DNA of 64,000 nucleotides from Alphaproteobacteria bacterium (lineage in GTDB: Bacteria > Pseudomonadota > Alphaproteobacteria > UBA6615): assembly GCA_002727315.1 (NCBI GenBank), contig PBWR01000011.1, positions 1-64,000 on the forward strand, given 5' to 3'. Below are positions 62,783 through 64,000 of the stretch, piece after piece. A program made the position numbers and the translations under genes. The notes under the pieces were generated by a model. That model worked only from the letters and a program-made list of their open reading frames with translations, searched no databases and was not told where the DNA came from. Position 1 is the first letter of the stretch, and every line of letters starts with the position of its first letter.

Positions 62783-63271
62783 ATGGCCATGCTCGACCGT
62801 AACGCCCGTTCGCTTCTCCTGTTGGAGATCGCCGCCGGCATGTGGCTGACCTTGAAGTATTTCTTCAAGCCCAAAGTCACGATCAACTATCCTTACGAGA
62901 AGGGCCCCATCAGCCCCCGTTTTCGTGGCGAGCACGCCCTGAGGCGATATCCCAATGGAGAGGAGCGCTGCATCGCTTGCAAGCTGTGCGAGGCGATCTG
63001 CCCGGCCCAGGCGATCACCATCGAGGCCGAGCCGCGCGACGATGGATCGCGCCGGACCACGCGCTACGACATCGACATGACGAAGTGCATTTATTGCGGC
63101 TTCTGCCAGGAGGCCTGCCCGGTCGACGCGATCGTCGAGGGGCCGAACTTCGAGTTCGCGACCGAGACCCGTGAGGAGCTGCTTTATGACAAGGAGAAGC
63201 TTCTGGTGAATGGCGACCGGTGGGAATCGGAAATTGCGGCGGGGCTCAGCGCCGATGCGCCGTACCGGTAG
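62783..63271 (+). CDS. nuoI: NADH-quinone oxidoreductase subunit I
   Basis: Two ferredoxin motifs [16 protein letters not shown] and [16 protein letters not shown]. Confidence 0.97.
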   Translation: MAMLDRNARSLLLLEIAAGMWLTLKYFFKPKVTINYPYEKGPISPRFRGEHALRRYPNGEERCIACKLCEAICPAQAITIEAEPRDDGSRRTTRYDIDMTKCIYCGFCQEACPVDAIVEGPNFEFATETREELLYDKEKLLVNGDRWESEIAAGLSADAPYR

Positions 63272-63286
63272 GCGGGGGACAGACAC

Positions 63287-63901
63287 GTGATCATCCAGGC
63301 ACTCGTTTTCTATCTCTTCGCCGCCGTTGTCGTCGCGTCGGGCGTGATGGTGATTTCCGCCCGCAACCCGGTGCACTCGGTGTTGTTTTTGATCCTCGCC
63401 TTCTTCAATTCCGCCGGCCTGTTTGTCCTGATCGGTGCCGAGTTCTTGGCGATGATCCTGGTGGTCGTCTATGTCGGCGCGGTCGCGGTGCTGTTCCTGT
63501 TCGTGGTCATGATGCTGGACATCAATTTCTCCGAGCTGCGCGAAGGCTTCCTGCAGTACCTGCCGATCGGTGCGCTTGTCGGGCTGATCCTGGCCGCGGA
63601 GCTGATCCTGATCTTCGGGACCTGGGCCGTCGCGCCCGAGGCGGGGCAGGCCCTGGCCGCCCCGGCGCTGCCGCCCGACCAGCTGACCAACACCCATGCG
63701 ATCGGGCAGATCATCTATACCGACTATATCTACCTGTTTCAGGCGGCCGGACTTGTGCTGTTGATCGCCATGATCGGGGCTATCGTCCTGACGCTGCGTC
63801 ACCGGCCCGGGGTGCGGCGCCAGAAGATCGCCGACCAGGTATCGCGGCGGCGCGAGGATGTGGTCGAGGTGCGTGACATCACTTCTGGGAGCGGCGTCTG
63901 A
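63287..63901 (+). CDS. nuoJ: NADH-quinone oxidoreductase subunit J
   Basis: [56 protein letters not shown]. Confidence 0.96.
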   Translation: MIIQALVFYLFAAVVVASGVMVISARNPVHSVLFLILAFFNSAGLFVLIGAEFLAMILVVVYVGAVAVLFLFVVMMLDINFSELREGFLQYLPIGALVGLILAAELILIFGTWAVAPEAGQALAAPALPPDQLTNTHAIGQIIYTDYIYLFQAAGLVLLIAMIGAIVLTLRHRPGVRRQKIADQVSRRREDVVEVRDITSGSGV

Positions 63902-64000
63902 TGCTTGAAATCGGTCTTTCCCACTATCTGACGGTCGGCGCGATCCTGTTCACACTCGGCATTTTCGGCATCTTCATGAACCGGAAGAACGTGATCATCA
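63901..64000 (+). CDS. nuoK: NADH-quinone oxidoreductase subunit K (partial)
   Basis: [33 protein letters not shown]... runs off window. Confidence 0.93.
   Translation, partial: MLEIGLSHYLTVGAILFTLGIFGIFMNRKNVII

Overview
High-GC alphaproteobacterial chromosome segment in which conserved core blocks alternate with accessory catabolic genes. Core genes: a guanine deaminase fragment and xdhAB; typA; a cold-shock gene; an RhlE-type DEAD helicase; parE; glnB-glnA; nnrDE; tig-clpP-clpX-lon-hup; nuoA to a partial nuoK. Five tRNA genes are present: two identical tRNA-His(GTG), Leu(TAG), Val(TAC) and Asp(GTC). Accessory regions: about 8-26 kb, with an OYE, a CmcJ-like oxygenase, an LLM oxidoreductase, a nicotine-type C-C hydrolase homolog, a TetR regulator, a NicX-like dihydroxypyridine dioxygenase coupled to a formamidase-like hydrolase, and an aromatic hydroxylase/VOC/FAH/GST/CMD module; and about 48.3-54.7 kb, inserted between tRNA-Val and tRNA-Asp. 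Main items for follow-up: (1) a perfect 81-bp direct repeat containing complete tRNA-His genes, flanking a 1.1-kb AT-rich remnant with a frameshifted tyrosine-recombinase C-terminus; (2) a single-base frameshift splitting nuoF; (3) several decaying genes (amber-interrupted beta-repeat protein, REC-Hpt phosphorelay remnant, alpha/beta-hydrolase stump); (4) a candidate new pyridine-ring catabolic module; (5) a tandem OsmC protein whose first domain lacks the expected cysteines; (6) an MBL-fold protein with a degenerate metal site; (7) an intrinsic-terminator-like hairpin just upstream of the typA start. All functional assignments come from reading the sequence and recognising motifs; no database search was run.
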